A DNA stretch of 64,000 nucleotides from Tridacna crocea (GCA_943736015.1 OX031056.1:68041277-68105276); one strand, 5' to 3'. Counted from the first letter of the stretch, positions 44,034 through 53,990 are shown. Numbers and translations: made by a program. Notes: generated by a model from the letters alone, not told the origin.

Positions 44034-44262
44034 TTAACTCTTTACTCCACAGATACTCATTTCTACGCATTACTAGTAGAAGCCTTTGGAAAACATTGTG
44101 GCAAAAGGTGAAATTGCTCGTGACGAGCAATTTCACCTTTTACCACAATGTTTTCTATGCTATCAAAAGGTGTCATATACACATAAGAAACAGCTTCATC
44201 CTTGCTGTTATTTAGGGTCAATTAGAGATACCATAGAAATACCTTATGGGGTAAAGGGTTAA
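44034..44262 (-). mobile_element. TTAA-hairpin MITE, H2, next to the TATA box
   Basis: TTAACTCTTTACTCC left, GTAAAGGGTTAA right; its right TTAA ends 8 bp before TATATAAATA of the secreted-protein gene. Confidence 0.92.
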
Positions 44263-44270
44263 GCCTTGCG

Positions 44271-44280
44271 TATATAAATA
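44271..44280 (+). promoter_or_regulatory. TATA box of the secreted-protein gene
   Basis: TATATAAATA, a canonical TATA box, lies about 140 bp before the start codon at 44418, consistent with a start site near 44300-44310 and a ~110-bp 5' UTR. A TTAA-hairpin MITE ends at 44262, only 8 bp upstream, so sequence further upstream is transposon-derived. Confidence 0.65.
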
Positions 44281-44417
44281 GATTTTACCGAGGGGTATTC
44301 TTAAACTGGGATTCGTGAACGTAAAGACGTACTCAAGTCGAAACGAACCTAAACAGCTGATCGTAGTTTAGAGTGACATTTTTATTTGTGCTTGTATATT
44401 GTAGAAGAGAAATAAAC

Positions 44418-44484
44418 ATGGATATTAAAATCTTGTTTGCCAGTTGCGGCATCGTGATAGCAACCTTGTTGAATTTACTTGAAG
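44418..44484 (+). CDS. First coding exon: signal peptide of a secreted protein
   Basis: ATG in good context (AAACATGG) begins a 22-codon stretch: M-D-I-K, then a hydrophobic run I-L-F-A-S-C-G-I-V-I-A-T-L-L-N-L-L, then Glu, a typical signal peptide. It ends with one base of a split codon at a consensus donor (AAG|GTAAAG, GT at 44485). The exon at 57127 starts with the two bases TG, making Val, so the two exons join in frame. Too short for ordinary ORF calling; found from TATA box, start context and donor together. Further small exons in the 12.6-kb intron cannot be excluded. Confidence 0.7.
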
Positions 44485-44754
44485 GTAAAGATTTTTTTTT
44501 TGGTTAAAAAATATTATTTTGTTTTCAAACCCATCTATTGCCAGAGATTTTATACTAAATTCTACCTTTTACCCCAATGCTGTCCTTTATTGTAGACAAC
44601 AAATGAAAATCTACATTTTTTTATGCGTGTGTTATTTTTATCGCAGTCTGATCCAATTTTTCTATCCGATAAAAAAAAAACATTTAAAGTGTTAAACAAT
44701 TTTGAAGTTTTGTCCTCTATAAGCTATGAGAGTTTCACAACTATGAGTGGTTTT

Positions 44755-44825
44755 GCGGTCAGTGCAGATTCAGATCAGACGGAACAAAACCTGCAGACTG
44801 ATGTCAGATCAACATTGTCCATTGA
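44755..44825. mobile_element. Decayed CGGACAGTGTAGATC palindrome
   Basis: GTCAGTGCAGATTCAGATCAGACGG / CTGCAGACTGATGTCAGATCAACATTGTCC; its right arm runs into the satellite that follows. Confidence 0.6.
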
Positions 44826-45568
44826 TTTAGACATCTTAGTAATTTAAATAAACATTGAAACGGCAGATATTAGATCAATGTTGTCCATTGCTTTAGACAT
44901 CTTGGTAATTTAAATAGACATTAAAGCGGCAGATATTAGATCGACGTTGTTCATTGCTTTAGACATCTTGGTAATTTAAATAGACATTGAAACGGCAGAT
45001 GTCAGATCAACATTGTTCATTGCTTTAGATACTTGGTAATTTGAATAGACATTGAAACGGCAGATATTAGATCAACGTTGTTCATTGCTTTAGATACTTG
45101 GTAATTTAAATAGACATTGAAGCGGCAGATATTAGATCAACGTTGTTAATTGCTTTAGACATCTTGGTAATTTAAATAGACATTGAAGCGGCAGATATTA
45201 GATCAACGTTGTCCATTGCTTTAGACATCTTGGTAATTTAAATAGACATTGAAGCGGCAGATATTAGATCAACATCGATCATTGCTTTAGATACTTGGTA
45301 ATTTAAATAGACAATGAAGCGGCAGATGTCAGATCAACGTTGTTCATTGCTTTAGACATCTTGGTAAATTAAATAGACAATGAAAACGGCAGATATTAGA
45401 TCAACATCGTTCATTGCTTTAGACATCTTGGTAAATTTAGATAGACATTAAAACGACAGATATTAGATCAATATCGTTCATTGCTTTAGACATCTTGGTA
45501 AATTGAAATAGACATTGAAGCGGCAGATATTAGATCGACGTTGTTCATTGCTTTAGACATCTTGGTAA
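44815..45568. repeat. 66-bp satellite, ~11 units
   Basis: Units of 65-67 bp: GATCAACGTTGTTCATTGC, TTTAGACATCTTGGTAATTT, AAATAGACATTGAAGCGGC, AGATATTA. CGGCAGAT starts at 44861, 44927, 44993, 45058, 45123, 45189, 45255, 45320, 45387, (45454) and 45521. Located 330 bp inside the secreted-gene intron. Confidence 0.93.
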
Positions 45569-45592
45569 AGGGGTGAAAGTTGACTTTAAATT

Positions 45593-45833
45593 CGAGCTGT
45601 GCTCTGTAAAAAAAACAAAAGGGGGCTTACTACACCTCCATGACGCATGAGACCAAGCCATTCATCACATTATTGTAGACCCTTAAGACCCATTGTTATA
45701 ACAACCGTCTAAATCATGAAGTAGACTGGTCCGTTGACATTCAGAAAATTTTTCAAAAGCAAAACGTTTTGGGCCAGGTCAGCCTGCGCAAGCTTAGCAG
45801 GCTGACCTGGGTCGAGATTTTTTGCTGATGCAT
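45593..45833 (+). mobile_element. GC-rich palindromic MITE
   Basis: TGCTCTGTAAAAAAAACAAAAGGGGGC left; GGGCCAGGTCAGCCTGCGC / TTAGCAGGCTGACCTGGGTC palindrome; right end cut at GATGCATC by the next MITE. Confidence 0.77.
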
Positions 45834-46061
45834 CGACCCTTTACAAGACGACAAAATTTTAGCCCCGTTCATATTGAAAGCATTTGTAGACAACGATTTC
45901 AGTATGACTCAAATGATGCAACTGTTTATTGAAATGGTAGAAAACATTGTGGAAAAAGGAGAAAATGCTGGTTACCAGCATTTTCTCCTTTTTCCACAAT
46001 GTTTTCAAAAATCCACTTTTCAAGGGTCGTCAAAAGTCGTCACTGTCTGGTAAAGGGTTAA
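45834..46061 (+). mobile_element. TTAA-hairpin MITE (H1)
   Basis: GACCCTTTACAAGACGAC left (TTAA lost), GGTAAAGGGTTAA right; perfect palindrome with GTGGAAAAAGG arms. Confidence 0.88.
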
Positions 46062-46208
46062 CCCCTGTTTTCAAAGAGTTCGGCTTATTGAAAGGTTGTT
46101 TATTTATAGATCTATTTTATAAGGGATAATTGTTTAATACATCCTGTTTTTGACATAAAAGTTTCACGAGAACTAGGAAACACACGAAGAGATAGTTTAG
46201 ATGTGAAC

Positions 46209-46437
46209 TTAACCCTTTACTCCATAGATACTCATTTCTACGCATTGCTTGTTGGAGCCTTTGGAAAGCATTGTAGCAAAAGGTTAAATTGCTTGTGACG
46301 AGCAATTTCACCTTTTGTCACAATGCTTTCTATGCTATTAAAAGGTGTCATATACACATAAGAAACGACTTCATCCTTGCTGTAATTTAGGGTCAATTAG
46401 AGATACCATAGAAATGCCTTATGGAGTAAAGGTTTAA
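46209..46437 (-). mobile_element. TTAA-hairpin MITE, H2
   Basis: TTAACCCTTTACTCC left, GTAAAGGTTTAA right; arms slightly mutated (GTAGCAAAAGGTTAAATTGC). Confidence 0.9.
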
Positions 46438-46709
46438 ATAAGGCTTAAAGGGTGGGATTTGTCTAAGTATAGAAAACATTGCGAAAAAGGAAAATAATGC
46501 AGCTTCTTTTCCTACGAAGTTTTCAACCTTTTGCCTCCCCTCCCTCCTGGTCCTTCAATCGCGGCGGCCAGTGCACCTATTTTTGCTTTCCTGGAGTTTA
46601 CTAGTACTAGTACGTCGCTCACTTTTCCTGCCGGGCTAGAAAATACAACGGAATGTACACAGGTCCACTTACCATTGTGATATAATTCATTATTAAAATC
46701 GTTGACATT

Positions 46710-47090
46710 AAGGTAGTAGACCGTAATACCTCTAGTGCTGCATTGCATAAGGTTTTCTTGATTGATAAATACGGAGTTATACAGGTATAATACTTTTGCA
46801 CATTTTTAATCGACCAGAAATTTCTTTATGCCTATCTTGAAATTATTTGTAGACACTTTTGTTAGTTTCCAGAAAAGGGAGGTAATTACTATCTCTATTT
46901 GTAATGAAAATAATTATAGTGGTTTTAGATTCATAAATGATAATTCTAGAAAAGACAAAAAAGGAAAAGTGGCTTGGTTAAAGCAGTACAATAACACTCT
47001 TTTTTAATCATAGCAAATTTTGTAGGATAATATTATTGTGGAAATAGCTGTTTTCTATTAGGAATCTAGATCTATTACGTTAAATCAGGA
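46710..47090 (+). mobile_element. Second TTAA-family MITE, copy 3 (decayed)
   Basis: TTAAGGTAGTAGACC start; body CTATCTTGAAATTATTTG, TAATTCTAGAAAAGACAAAAAAGG matches the copies at 26692 and 36390. Confidence 0.7.
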
Positions 47091-47616
47091 ACGAACATTT
47101 TTAACTCTTTTACGAGACAACAACATTTTCAAACTGAAATAAAGGTTTACCCAATAAAACGCTACCTCGTGCATTTCACTCAACTATGATCACCAGTTTA
47201 GAGAAATCTGTTGCTAAAGAAGGTCTCATTTCACCTCAAACGTATTGATACGTAAAAACTATTTTCACAGTCAGCCCGCTTTTGGGGCTAGTAGTGATGC
47301 GTCATATAAGACAGTCGAATCTTCGAAGAATATGACATGCGCAGACAACGAGATTTTACGACGCTTTCGTTGCACTGTGTTTATAGAGCCCAATCCACAT
47401 GTCAAATTGGAATTACCATTTAACCTGATTTTGAAATTCACTTTACATGAGTGAAACAGTCTGTATGGTCATGGGTTAATCACTATTCGAATCACACCTC
47501 TATCTGTCGGTGGCAAATAATTATGTCAAGGCCTTGGATCAGGACACAAAAGGTAGAGGGCATCCAACACTGGCCGGGAGACCTGACATTTGATATGCCA
47601 TGAGAACCATGTTATC
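47091..47616. other. Unassigned intronic sequence
   Basis: No clear repeat or exon; a 69-codon frame (47245-47454) without splice signals was not called. Confidence 0.25.
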
Positions 47617-47838
47617 TTTAACAAACGACAAAATTTTAGACCTGTCCAAATTGAAACCACTTGCAGACTACAAAATAAATGAAACTAAAAATTTAGAATT
47701 GTTTTTGGGAAGGGTAGAAAACATTGTGGGTAAAGGAGAAAATGCTGGTATCCAGCATTTTCTCCTTTTTCCACAATGTTTTCAAAAGGCTTTTCTCACA
47801 GGGTTGTTAAAAGTCGGGATTGTGTGGTAAAGAGTTAA
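47617..47838 (+). mobile_element. TTAA-hairpin MITE (H1)
   Basis: Left repeat shortened (CTTTAACAAACGACAAAATTTTAG); right GGTAAAGAGTTAA. Confidence 0.87.
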
Positions 47839-47843
47839 TTAAT

Positions 47844-48065
47844 TTAACCCTTTACCAAACGACAAAATTTTAGATAGGTCCAAACTACAGACGACATATC
47901 AAGTTTGGAAGGAATATACGATATTTGCAGCGGAAAGGATAGAAAACATTGTGAGAAAAAGAAGAAAATGTTGGTTACCAGCATTTTCTTCTTTCCCCAC
48001 AAGGTTCTTATAAGTATTTTCTCCTCAAAGTTGTTTAATGTTGGGATCGTATGGTAAAGGTTTAA
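47844..48065 (+). mobile_element. TTAA-hairpin MITE (H1)
   Basis: Six bp after the previous copy, same orientation; TTAACCCTTTACC / GGTAAAGGTTTAA; left flank shortened. Confidence 0.87.
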
Positions 48066-48730
48066 GAAAATACCCCCGTCCGATTTGGAGGTAAAAAAAA
48101 AAGCAGGTTGGGTTGTTTTGAAAAATGGAACTCCTTAGCTTCCCTCGATATTTTCGTGTGTAAGGCTAAGATCAGACTGCACGATCCGAATCTTTGAACG
48201 ATTAAATTCTTTTAACGAGTCAAAAGTTCTATTTTGTTCCCTTTACAACCCTGTTATGATCAAAGGCGAAAAAAGGAAGGGGGCGAGATTTGCAGAACCC
48301 TTTTCTCCTTGTGGCACAATGTTATTTCACCCTTTCTCAGACCGATCCAGCCATTTTATCCGCCATTAAATGGACATTTGTAAATGCTTACAAAATGGAA
48401 AAAGGGAAAATTTTGTCGTCAGATACAAAGTTTATCCTTATCCCTCTCTGTCAATCAAGATCAAAACGTGCTGTCTGATCTTGGATCTCGCCTTTCCCCC
48501 CGCCCCCGCTCCCTCCTCCCCCCCCCCCCACCAAAAAAGTTGAAAAAATAGTAACTTTTGTGTTTTTAATATCCGCTTGAAGTTTCCATTTCACTTATTT
48601 AGCTTGTTAAGAATTGATAAATATTGTAAGCAACTTTGAAGAGAAAATTGGAATTCCTACTTAGACAAACTGGCATCTGCGCAATATTAAAGTGAATTAA
48701 CCTGCCCCTCCCCATTAATCCGTTAATCGT

Positions 48731-48960
48731 TTAACCCATTACCACACGAGAATAATTTAGACTGGTCCAAATTGAAAGCGTTTGCAGACGACAAAATAAA
48801 AGTGACTGAAAAATTGAAATTTGTTCTGGGAAGGGTAGAAAACACTGTGGGAAAAGGAGAAAATGCTGGTTACCAGCATTTTCTCCTTTTCCCACAGGTT
48901 TTTTCAAAAGGCTTCTTTCTCAGGGGCGTCAAAAGTAGGGATTGAGTGGTAATGGGTTAA
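48731..48960 (+). mobile_element. TTAA-hairpin MITE (H1)
   Basis: Both ends intact; hairpin with ACACTGTGGG / CCCACAGGTTTTTTC mismatch at the outer end. Confidence 0.9.
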
Positions 48961-49002
48961 TGCGCCATAATGTAATCATTCCAAAGTATTGACCAATCCG
49001 CA

Positions 49003-49520
49003 TAGCTCAATAGGTAAAGCGCAGGACTCGTGAACGTGATGTTTCGGGTCACTTGAGGGTGTGGGTTCGATGCCCACGGCTGGCCATCTAAAATTACTAA
49101 TAGTCTTTCGTGTGAGACCTTAAACCGAGGTACCGTTTGACGGTGCTAAACACTGAGCACGTTTAACTTTTTACCAAACGACAAAATTTTAGATTGGTCC
49201 AAATTGAAAGCATTTGTAAACGACAAAATAAATGTGACTACAGAATTGAAATTTGTTTTGGGAATGGGAGCAAACATTGTGGGAAAAAGGAGAAAATGCT
49301 GGTTACCAACAATTCTCCTTTTCCCACAATGTTTTTCAAAAGGCTTCTTTCACAGAGGTGTTTAAAGTCGGAATTGTGTGGTAAAGGGTTAAGAACCAGG
49401 CGTAACTTACGAGTAAGATGGGTTTTTCCCTGTATCTGCACTATCCCTCGTAACAATACTAACAGCCTTCGGGGGGAAGGGGGCGTCGCCCATATGGGCA
49501 ACCGGTGGCGACGATAAATA
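49003..49520 (+). repeat. tRNA-derived SINE split by a MITE
   Basis: Head CCGCATAGCTCAATAGGTAAAGC and GGGTTCGATGCCC; broken at CACTGAGCACG and resumed at GAACCAGGCGTAAC..GGCGTCGCCCATATGGGC. The interruption is the MITE 49163-49392. Confidence 0.88.
49163..49392 (+). mobile_element. TTAA-hairpin MITE (H1) inserted in a SINE
   Basis: TTAACTTTTTACC / GGTAAAGGGTTAA. The antisense SINE paralog at ~50993-51010 holds the unoccupied site (complement CGAGCACGTTAAAGAACC). Confidence 0.93.
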
Positions 49521-49557
49521 ACGCCAAATTCAATTAATCATTCTAAAGTATGAAGCA

Positions 49558-49840
49558 GAGCTCCGATAGCTCAGTCGGTAGCGTGCAGGACTTAAGGACA
49601 AAGGGTCGTGGGTTCGATCAATGGCTCGGCCAGTTTCTTTCCGTGGATTGATGATAGTCACTGCGACAGGATTCATTCCTCTCCCACCGCTTACCATTGT
49701 TTCGATGATGGTTATGTGGGAAAGCAGCCAGTGGCTTGGAAAGAAAATTGAACGGGGTACTGATTAGGTGCACTGGTCGCTGCGATATAACTGAAATAAT
49801 GTTGAAAGCGGCGTTAAAGACCAGATAATCAATCAATCCC
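49558..49840 (+). repeat. tRNA-derived SINE, second type
   Basis: GCTCCGATAGCTCAGTCGGTAGCG (A box) and GTCGTGGGTTCGATCAATGG (B box); body GATGATAGTCACTGCGACAGG; tail GCGGCGTTAAAGACCAG and (ATCA)n. Confidence 0.82.
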
Positions 49841-49899
49841 AAAATACGAAATAATCGAGGAAACCATGGGACAGTCAGGACTGATCTATTAGATAATTC

Positions 49900-50128
49900 T
49901 AACTCATTAGCAAACGACAATATGACGGGCTTGTCCAAATCGAAAGCAATTGCAGACGACGAAATAAAAGTAACTGAAAATTTGAAATTTGTTTTGTGAA
50001 GAGTAGAAAACATTGTGGGAAAAAGGAGAAAATGCTGGTTTCCAGCATTTTCACCTTTTCCAACAATGTTTTCTAAAGGCTTCTTTCTCAGGGTCGTCAA
50101 AAGTAGGGATTGTGTGGTAATGGGTTAA
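49900..50128 (+). mobile_element. TTAA-hairpin MITE (H1)
   Basis: CTAACTCATTAGCAAACGAC left, GGTAATGGGTTAA right; hairpin centre GGTTTCCAGC. Confidence 0.88.
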
Positions 50129-50267
50129 ATGGAAATTATGAGGGCGAGGCATACCGTGCATGCTGATTTGGGTTGAAACTTTTAGCTACTGGTTAATTTT
50201 CTGCCTGTCTAAGAACTAGTTTACCCCCTATTTCAGTTGGTTGTTATTTGTTAGATAAATGGGAGTT

Positions 50268-50663
50268 TATGAGCCAAGGTTACGATCACTACGTGGATCT
50301 TACCTTGGCTGATTGAGCCCGATTTCGAGATTTCTGCGATGCGCCCTCTTTTGGATGCTGGCTTTTACCCCCCTTTATATAATATTTCTAAAAGCCAATG
50401 AAATATCGTTTTACAAACCGCTTACGAATACACATGAAGCGATAAGCAGACATCCACGTGGGTTTCCGTGATTACCTTCTATTCGAAAAGTGGCGACTTT
50501 GTTCTATTTTTATCAAAGATGAAATGCTACGGGCGATTCCATTCGTTGCAGCTAGAGCTGGCTGCATCCAATGAAAAAGCGTATCGGGGGAATGTAAAAA
50601 TCAAGCTCGATCTGCCAAGGGTAGAGTATCGTAGTGAATCGTCAGCCTTGGCTTGCGAAGATG
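50268..50663 (+). mobile_element. Mutator-like MITE, copy 3
   Basis: Left end mutated (TTTATGAGCCAAGGTTACG), right end CCTTGGCTTGCGAAGATG intact; body as in the other copies. Confidence 0.82.
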
Positions 50664-50699
50664 ATGAATCCACAGCTATGTGGTAATGTGCTTGGTAAA

Positions 50700-50755
50700 C
50701 TGCATCAATGATATATTAAGCCCCCTTTTGCCAGGGCATGGCTTATACTTGTATA
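50700..50755 (+). repeat. End fragment of a GC-rich palindromic MITE
   Basis: AATGATATATTAAGCCCCCTTTTGCCAGGGCATGGC. Confidence 0.55.
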
Positions 50756-50771
50756 GTAAGTTTTAGATGAG

Positions 50772-51354
50772 ACCCGTCACGCAAAAGGGACCTTCTGGGA
50801 ACTGCGAAAAGTGTCAACCTGGTCAGACTGCGCGAAATGCGCAGGCTGACCAGGTTGGTTTGTTTTTTCCGTTTATTTATCGTCACTACCGGTTGGCGGT
50901 TGCCCATCTGAGCGACGCCCCAGAAGACGGTTAGTTGTTACGGGGGATAGTGCAAGGATACAGGTCGAAACTATACTGAGAGCTTCGCCTGGTTCTTTAA
51001 CGTGCTCGGTGTATAGCACCGTCACACGGGACCTCGGTTTAATGTCCCATCCGAAAGACTATTAGTAATTGTAATCGGCCAGCCGGCGATTCGAACCCAC
51101 AACCTGTAGCGACCCGAAACATTGTGTTCACGAGTCCTACGCTCTACCTACTGAGCTATATTGGCTGGTTACGGCTGACCAGGAATGATACATTTCACTT
51201 TAATGACATTTTCAGTATGAAAAGTGGTCATTTTACCTAACTTTGTTATACAATCATTTTTGAATTATCAACTTAAACTGACCGGCACTATCTTTGATCT
51301 GTTTTCAACTAATTGATGTGCAGAATTCCCAGATGGTCCCTTTTTGCGTGATGG
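50772..51354. mobile_element. TIR element (CACGCAAAAGGGACC) carrying an antisense SINE
   Basis: CACGCAAAAGGGACCTTCTGGGA left and TCCCAGATGGTCCCTTTTTGCGTG right are inverted. GGTCAGACTGCGCGAAATGCGC palindrome near the left end; a SINE (50868-51172) sits inside. Confidence 0.75.
50868..51172 (-). repeat. tRNA-derived SINE, antisense
   Basis: TTATTTATCGTCACTACCGG .. GGTTCTTTAACGTGCTCGG .. GATTCGAACCCACAACC .. CTACTGAGCTATATTGG. Provides the empty TTAA site for the MITE at 49163. Confidence 0.85.
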
Positions 51355-51479
51355 GTCAGATATAAACATAGCCCTAGGATGAGTGGATCTTCTGGACTGC
51401 AATGTACAAAGCAAGTCGTGAAGAATCATAGGAACATCTTGTCTAAACAACGGCCGAATAATGAGGAAAAATGGTCCTT

Positions 51480-51605
51480 TTACAAGCAGAAAAAATGACC
51501 CATCGGCAAAAAGTGTCAACTCAGGTCAGCCTGCGCGGATTGCGCAGGCTGACCTGAGTCGATACCTTTTGCAGATGCAGTGAACCCCAATTCCAAAGAG
51601 CACTG
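51480..51605 (+). mobile_element. GC-rich palindromic MITE, right half
   Basis: AACTCAGGTCAGCCTGCGCGG / GCGCAGGCTGACCTGAGT palindrome, then ACCTTTTGCAGATGC..CCAAAGAGCA. Confidence 0.72.
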
Positions 51606-51733
51606 AACAAGATCTAACAGACAAAAAAAAAAATATGATGAGCTAATTATAGAAATTTTTTATGGTACAAAGATAGCGATATTACCTCATTACAGGAGAT
51701 ATTCGGAATTTCTGTAAGCACAGCGGGTCGTTC

Positions 51734-51916
51734 CTAATTTACAACGTTCTTCGCATTTTTTTCGACAGTTATTGTTAGGTTGATGAGGCACGTTAACCCA
51801 CATGTTGCGCCGAGAATTATTTCAGATAATTTCTGAGTAGATGCAATACCAGGCCCCGCTGTTATGAAGAAAAAGCCGACAGATATCGTCAAATTAGCAA
51901 TCAGAAGGTTACACAT
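51734..51916 (-). pseudogene. GPCR-like fragment (TM2-ECL1-TM3 pattern)
   Basis: A 60-codon minus-strand frame reads C-N-L-L-I-A-N-L-T-I-S-V-G-F-F-F, T-A-G-P-G-I-A, then a Cys followed by G-L-T-C-L-I-N-L-T-I-T-V-E. This follows the order seen in class A receptors: a TM2-like N-L-x-I-A-N-L helix, a G-P bend, and a Cys at the start of TM3. The conserved Asp of TM2 is replaced (Ser-Val) and no TM1 or TM4 frames were seen nearby. It could be a decayed receptor, a short exon, or chance hydrophobic sequence. Confidence 0.22.
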
Positions 51917-52131
51917 GTCTTTTGTTAATTAAGATTCAGCCTGCTTAAGGCGCTCGTGAGATGATGCCCATAACAAAATCAGAGAAAAGTATTGCAAGAA
52001 ATGAAGAAATTACTCATTTTAAGCGATGTTCTAGATTATTTTTCACCGATATTGCAGCAATCAGTGTGCCTTTTCATGTATTCTTTGTTTACTCTTCGAC
52101 TGCATGCAGAGCTTGACTTACTGACCTTCTG

Positions 52132-52190
52132 CGGACAGTGTAGATCAAGATCAATTTGAATCAGTCTGATCTTGAATCTACACTGTCCGA
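52132..52190. mobile_element. CGGACAGTGTAGATC palindrome
   Basis: CGGACAGTGTAGATCAAGATC / GATCTTGAATCTACACTGTCCG; the centre is replaced by AATTTGAATCAGTCT. Confidence 0.78.
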
Positions 52191-52555
52191 TAACATACCT
52201 TTGAGTAGCAATATTTAGATTTTTACTATCGAAATTAAATTTTCTTTTTAGTTATTTAGAAAGATAAATGTTATTCGACTTGTTCAATCGGACGACACTC
52301 AGTTCGACCGCTAATTTTAAACTGTTATCTACTTCATTTAACCTGACCCACGTCCATCTCATTTACATAAATTAATATTCTATTTTTACCCTCGGCATCG
52401 CTCGGCACATGTCCCGAATGGTCTCGGAAATATTTCGTGCGGTTTCGTCAATCAACTCTTAACTTATTAGATAAGTTAATTGAAACTTTCCGGTCAATAA
52501 TAAAACAAACAAATATCGCATTTTTTTAGGGGATAGGGTGGGGAATATCTCCGCA

Positions 52556-52622
52556 TCGGACAGTGTAAATCCAAGATCAGTCTTCACATTTTGTGCAGTC
52601 TGATCTTGGTCTACACTGACTG
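52556..52622. mobile_element. CGGACAGTGTAGATC palindrome
   Basis: CGGACAGTGTAAATCCAAGATC / GATCTTGGTCTACACTG; 50 bp upstream of the second TATA-like site. Confidence 0.75.
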
Positions 52623-52671
52623 CTAAAGGGCCCAAAGTCGCGCCTTGTAAGGGTTAAATTGCTTGCATGTG

Positions 52672-52679
52672 TATATAAG
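52672..52679 (+). promoter_or_regulatory. Second TATA-like site resembling the 44271 promoter
   Basis: TATATAAG is followed ~30 bp later by ATTTACCGA, also found just after the 44271 TATA box (TTTTACCGA). Both sites have a TGTAGATC-type palindrome and a TTAA upstream. It may be a duplicated promoter remnant within the intron; no start codon with signal peptide follows, and a MITE begins at 52771. Confidence 0.25.
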
Positions 52680-52770
52680 TACCTTCCCGTGTATACGTAA
52701 TTTACCGAATGATAGTCGGAGTTCTATTTATATCCCTACTTATATATTCAACATAAAGGTCAGAATCAGG

Positions 52771-53099
52771 TTAAAACTCTTTCCCAAACGACAATTTTAA
52801 ACTCTTCCAAACTAAAAGAGTTTGCAGACAACAAGTTTAAATTAGATGAAAATGGTAGAAAGTTCTCCTAAATGGTAGAAAACACTGTGGGAAAAGGAGA
52901 AATTGCACGAGCAATTTCTCCTTTTCCCACAGTGTTTTCAAAAGACTTGTACTGGTAGAAAGTTCTCCTAATTGGTAGAAAACACTGTGGAAAAAGGAGA
53001 AATTGCTCGTTACGAGCAATTTTCCTTTTCCCACAGTGTTTTCAAAAGACCTGTACTGCAAACCCGTAAAAGACCAGGGCTTGTTTGGGAAAGGGTTAA
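52771..53099 (+). mobile_element. TTAA-hairpin MITE, H3, with two tandem hairpins
   Basis: TTAAAACTCTTTCCC left, GGGAAAGGGTTAA right. The hairpin plus flank (GGTAGAAAGTTCTCCTAA..GACTTGTACTG) occurs twice, at ~52877-52940 and ~52978-53045, making the element ~100 bp longer than its siblings. Confidence 0.92.
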
Positions 53100-53104
53100 A
53101 CGAA

Positions 53105-53605
53105 GTAGACAATAATTACATTGAAATATAACCTTTAAATACATTTCGACATGCTATTTTAAGCTGACTGGCGATTTCCCAAAGCAGGTCACGTCCAGTG
53201 GTCAAGGCCAAAGTATATTATTTAAAACCACTTACCATTTAAACAACCCCCGATGTCCTTGCGTTTGAGGGGAAAAGGTGCAGTTTCTATGTCTTCCACA
53301 TAGTTTATAAATATGAGATTGTTTCTTCTTTTTTTTCCATATCAAATATATTATTCTATGTCTAAATAAGGCTATTCATAGCTTAAAAAGATCTCGAATG
53401 TGATATTAATTTTTTGGTAAGTTGTGGGTGTCCAATTATCAAATGACACGGTCATTATTAAACAAAACCTAGCCTAAGTTTTAGGGCCCTGCTGATATAA
53501 ATTGTTCTTACTGGCAAAGTCATATAAGTAACTTAGTAGAAACATTTTGGTTAATATAAGAAGACATACATTTTGAAACCGTCCCGAAACTATATCGCGA
53601 ATAGC
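53105..53605. other. Unassigned intronic sequence
   Basis: Nothing recognised. Confidence 0.3.
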
Positions 53606-53609
53606 TGAT

Positions 53610-53785
53610 CTCGTGGAAAAAGGCCTTTGAAAACATTGTGGGAAAGCTGAGAGAAAACGCTGGCAACCAGCATTACTCCTTTTCCCACAATTCTTTTTTG
53701 TCCTTCCAGATCTCAGATCAAAGACCACAGATTATTCATTATTATGTTAGATGCATTTTATTTGTCGTCTGCAATCGGTTAATGG
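53610..53785 (-). mobile_element. TTAA-hairpin MITE (H1), truncated at both ends
   Basis: AAAAGGCCTTTGAAAACATTG to TTTGTCGTCTGCAATC; hairpin imperfect (GCTGAGAGAAAACGCTGGC). Confidence 0.75.
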
Positions 53786-53787
53786 TG

Positions 53788-53990
53788 TCAGTGGTTTGTG
53801 AGGTAGAGCGTCTGCCACGTAATCATAAGGTCCCGAGTTCGATACCCGGGAGCAGGTGCTCAGTGGCCCACACGTGCGACATAAGAACTGGTGTCCGCAG
53901 TTCAGAATCGAGACAGATTAGTATAAGTTACAAGAACTTATATCTCAATCGACGTAAAATAAATATATTTCAGTTAAATATTTTATATTT
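53788..53990 (+). repeat. tRNA-derived SINE, third type
   Basis: GTGAGGTAGAGCGTCTGCC head, GTCCCGAGTTCGATACCCGGG B box, then GCAGTTCAGAATCGAGACAG and ATTAGTATAAGTTACAAGAAC..AATAAATATATTT tail, shared with 33808 and 57880. Confidence 0.82.

Noticed and set aside
44815..45568. CRISPR array
   Set aside because: 65-67-bp units are contiguous with no unique spacers, in a eukaryotic intron.
49558..49640. tRNA gene (also 19588, 31845, 38008, 53788, 56296)
   Set aside because: A- and B-box sequences are present but no proper cloverleaf, and each is followed by a shared SINE body.
49618..50100. 160-residue minus-strand frame
   Set aside because: Spans a SINE and a MITE; chimeric repeat translation.
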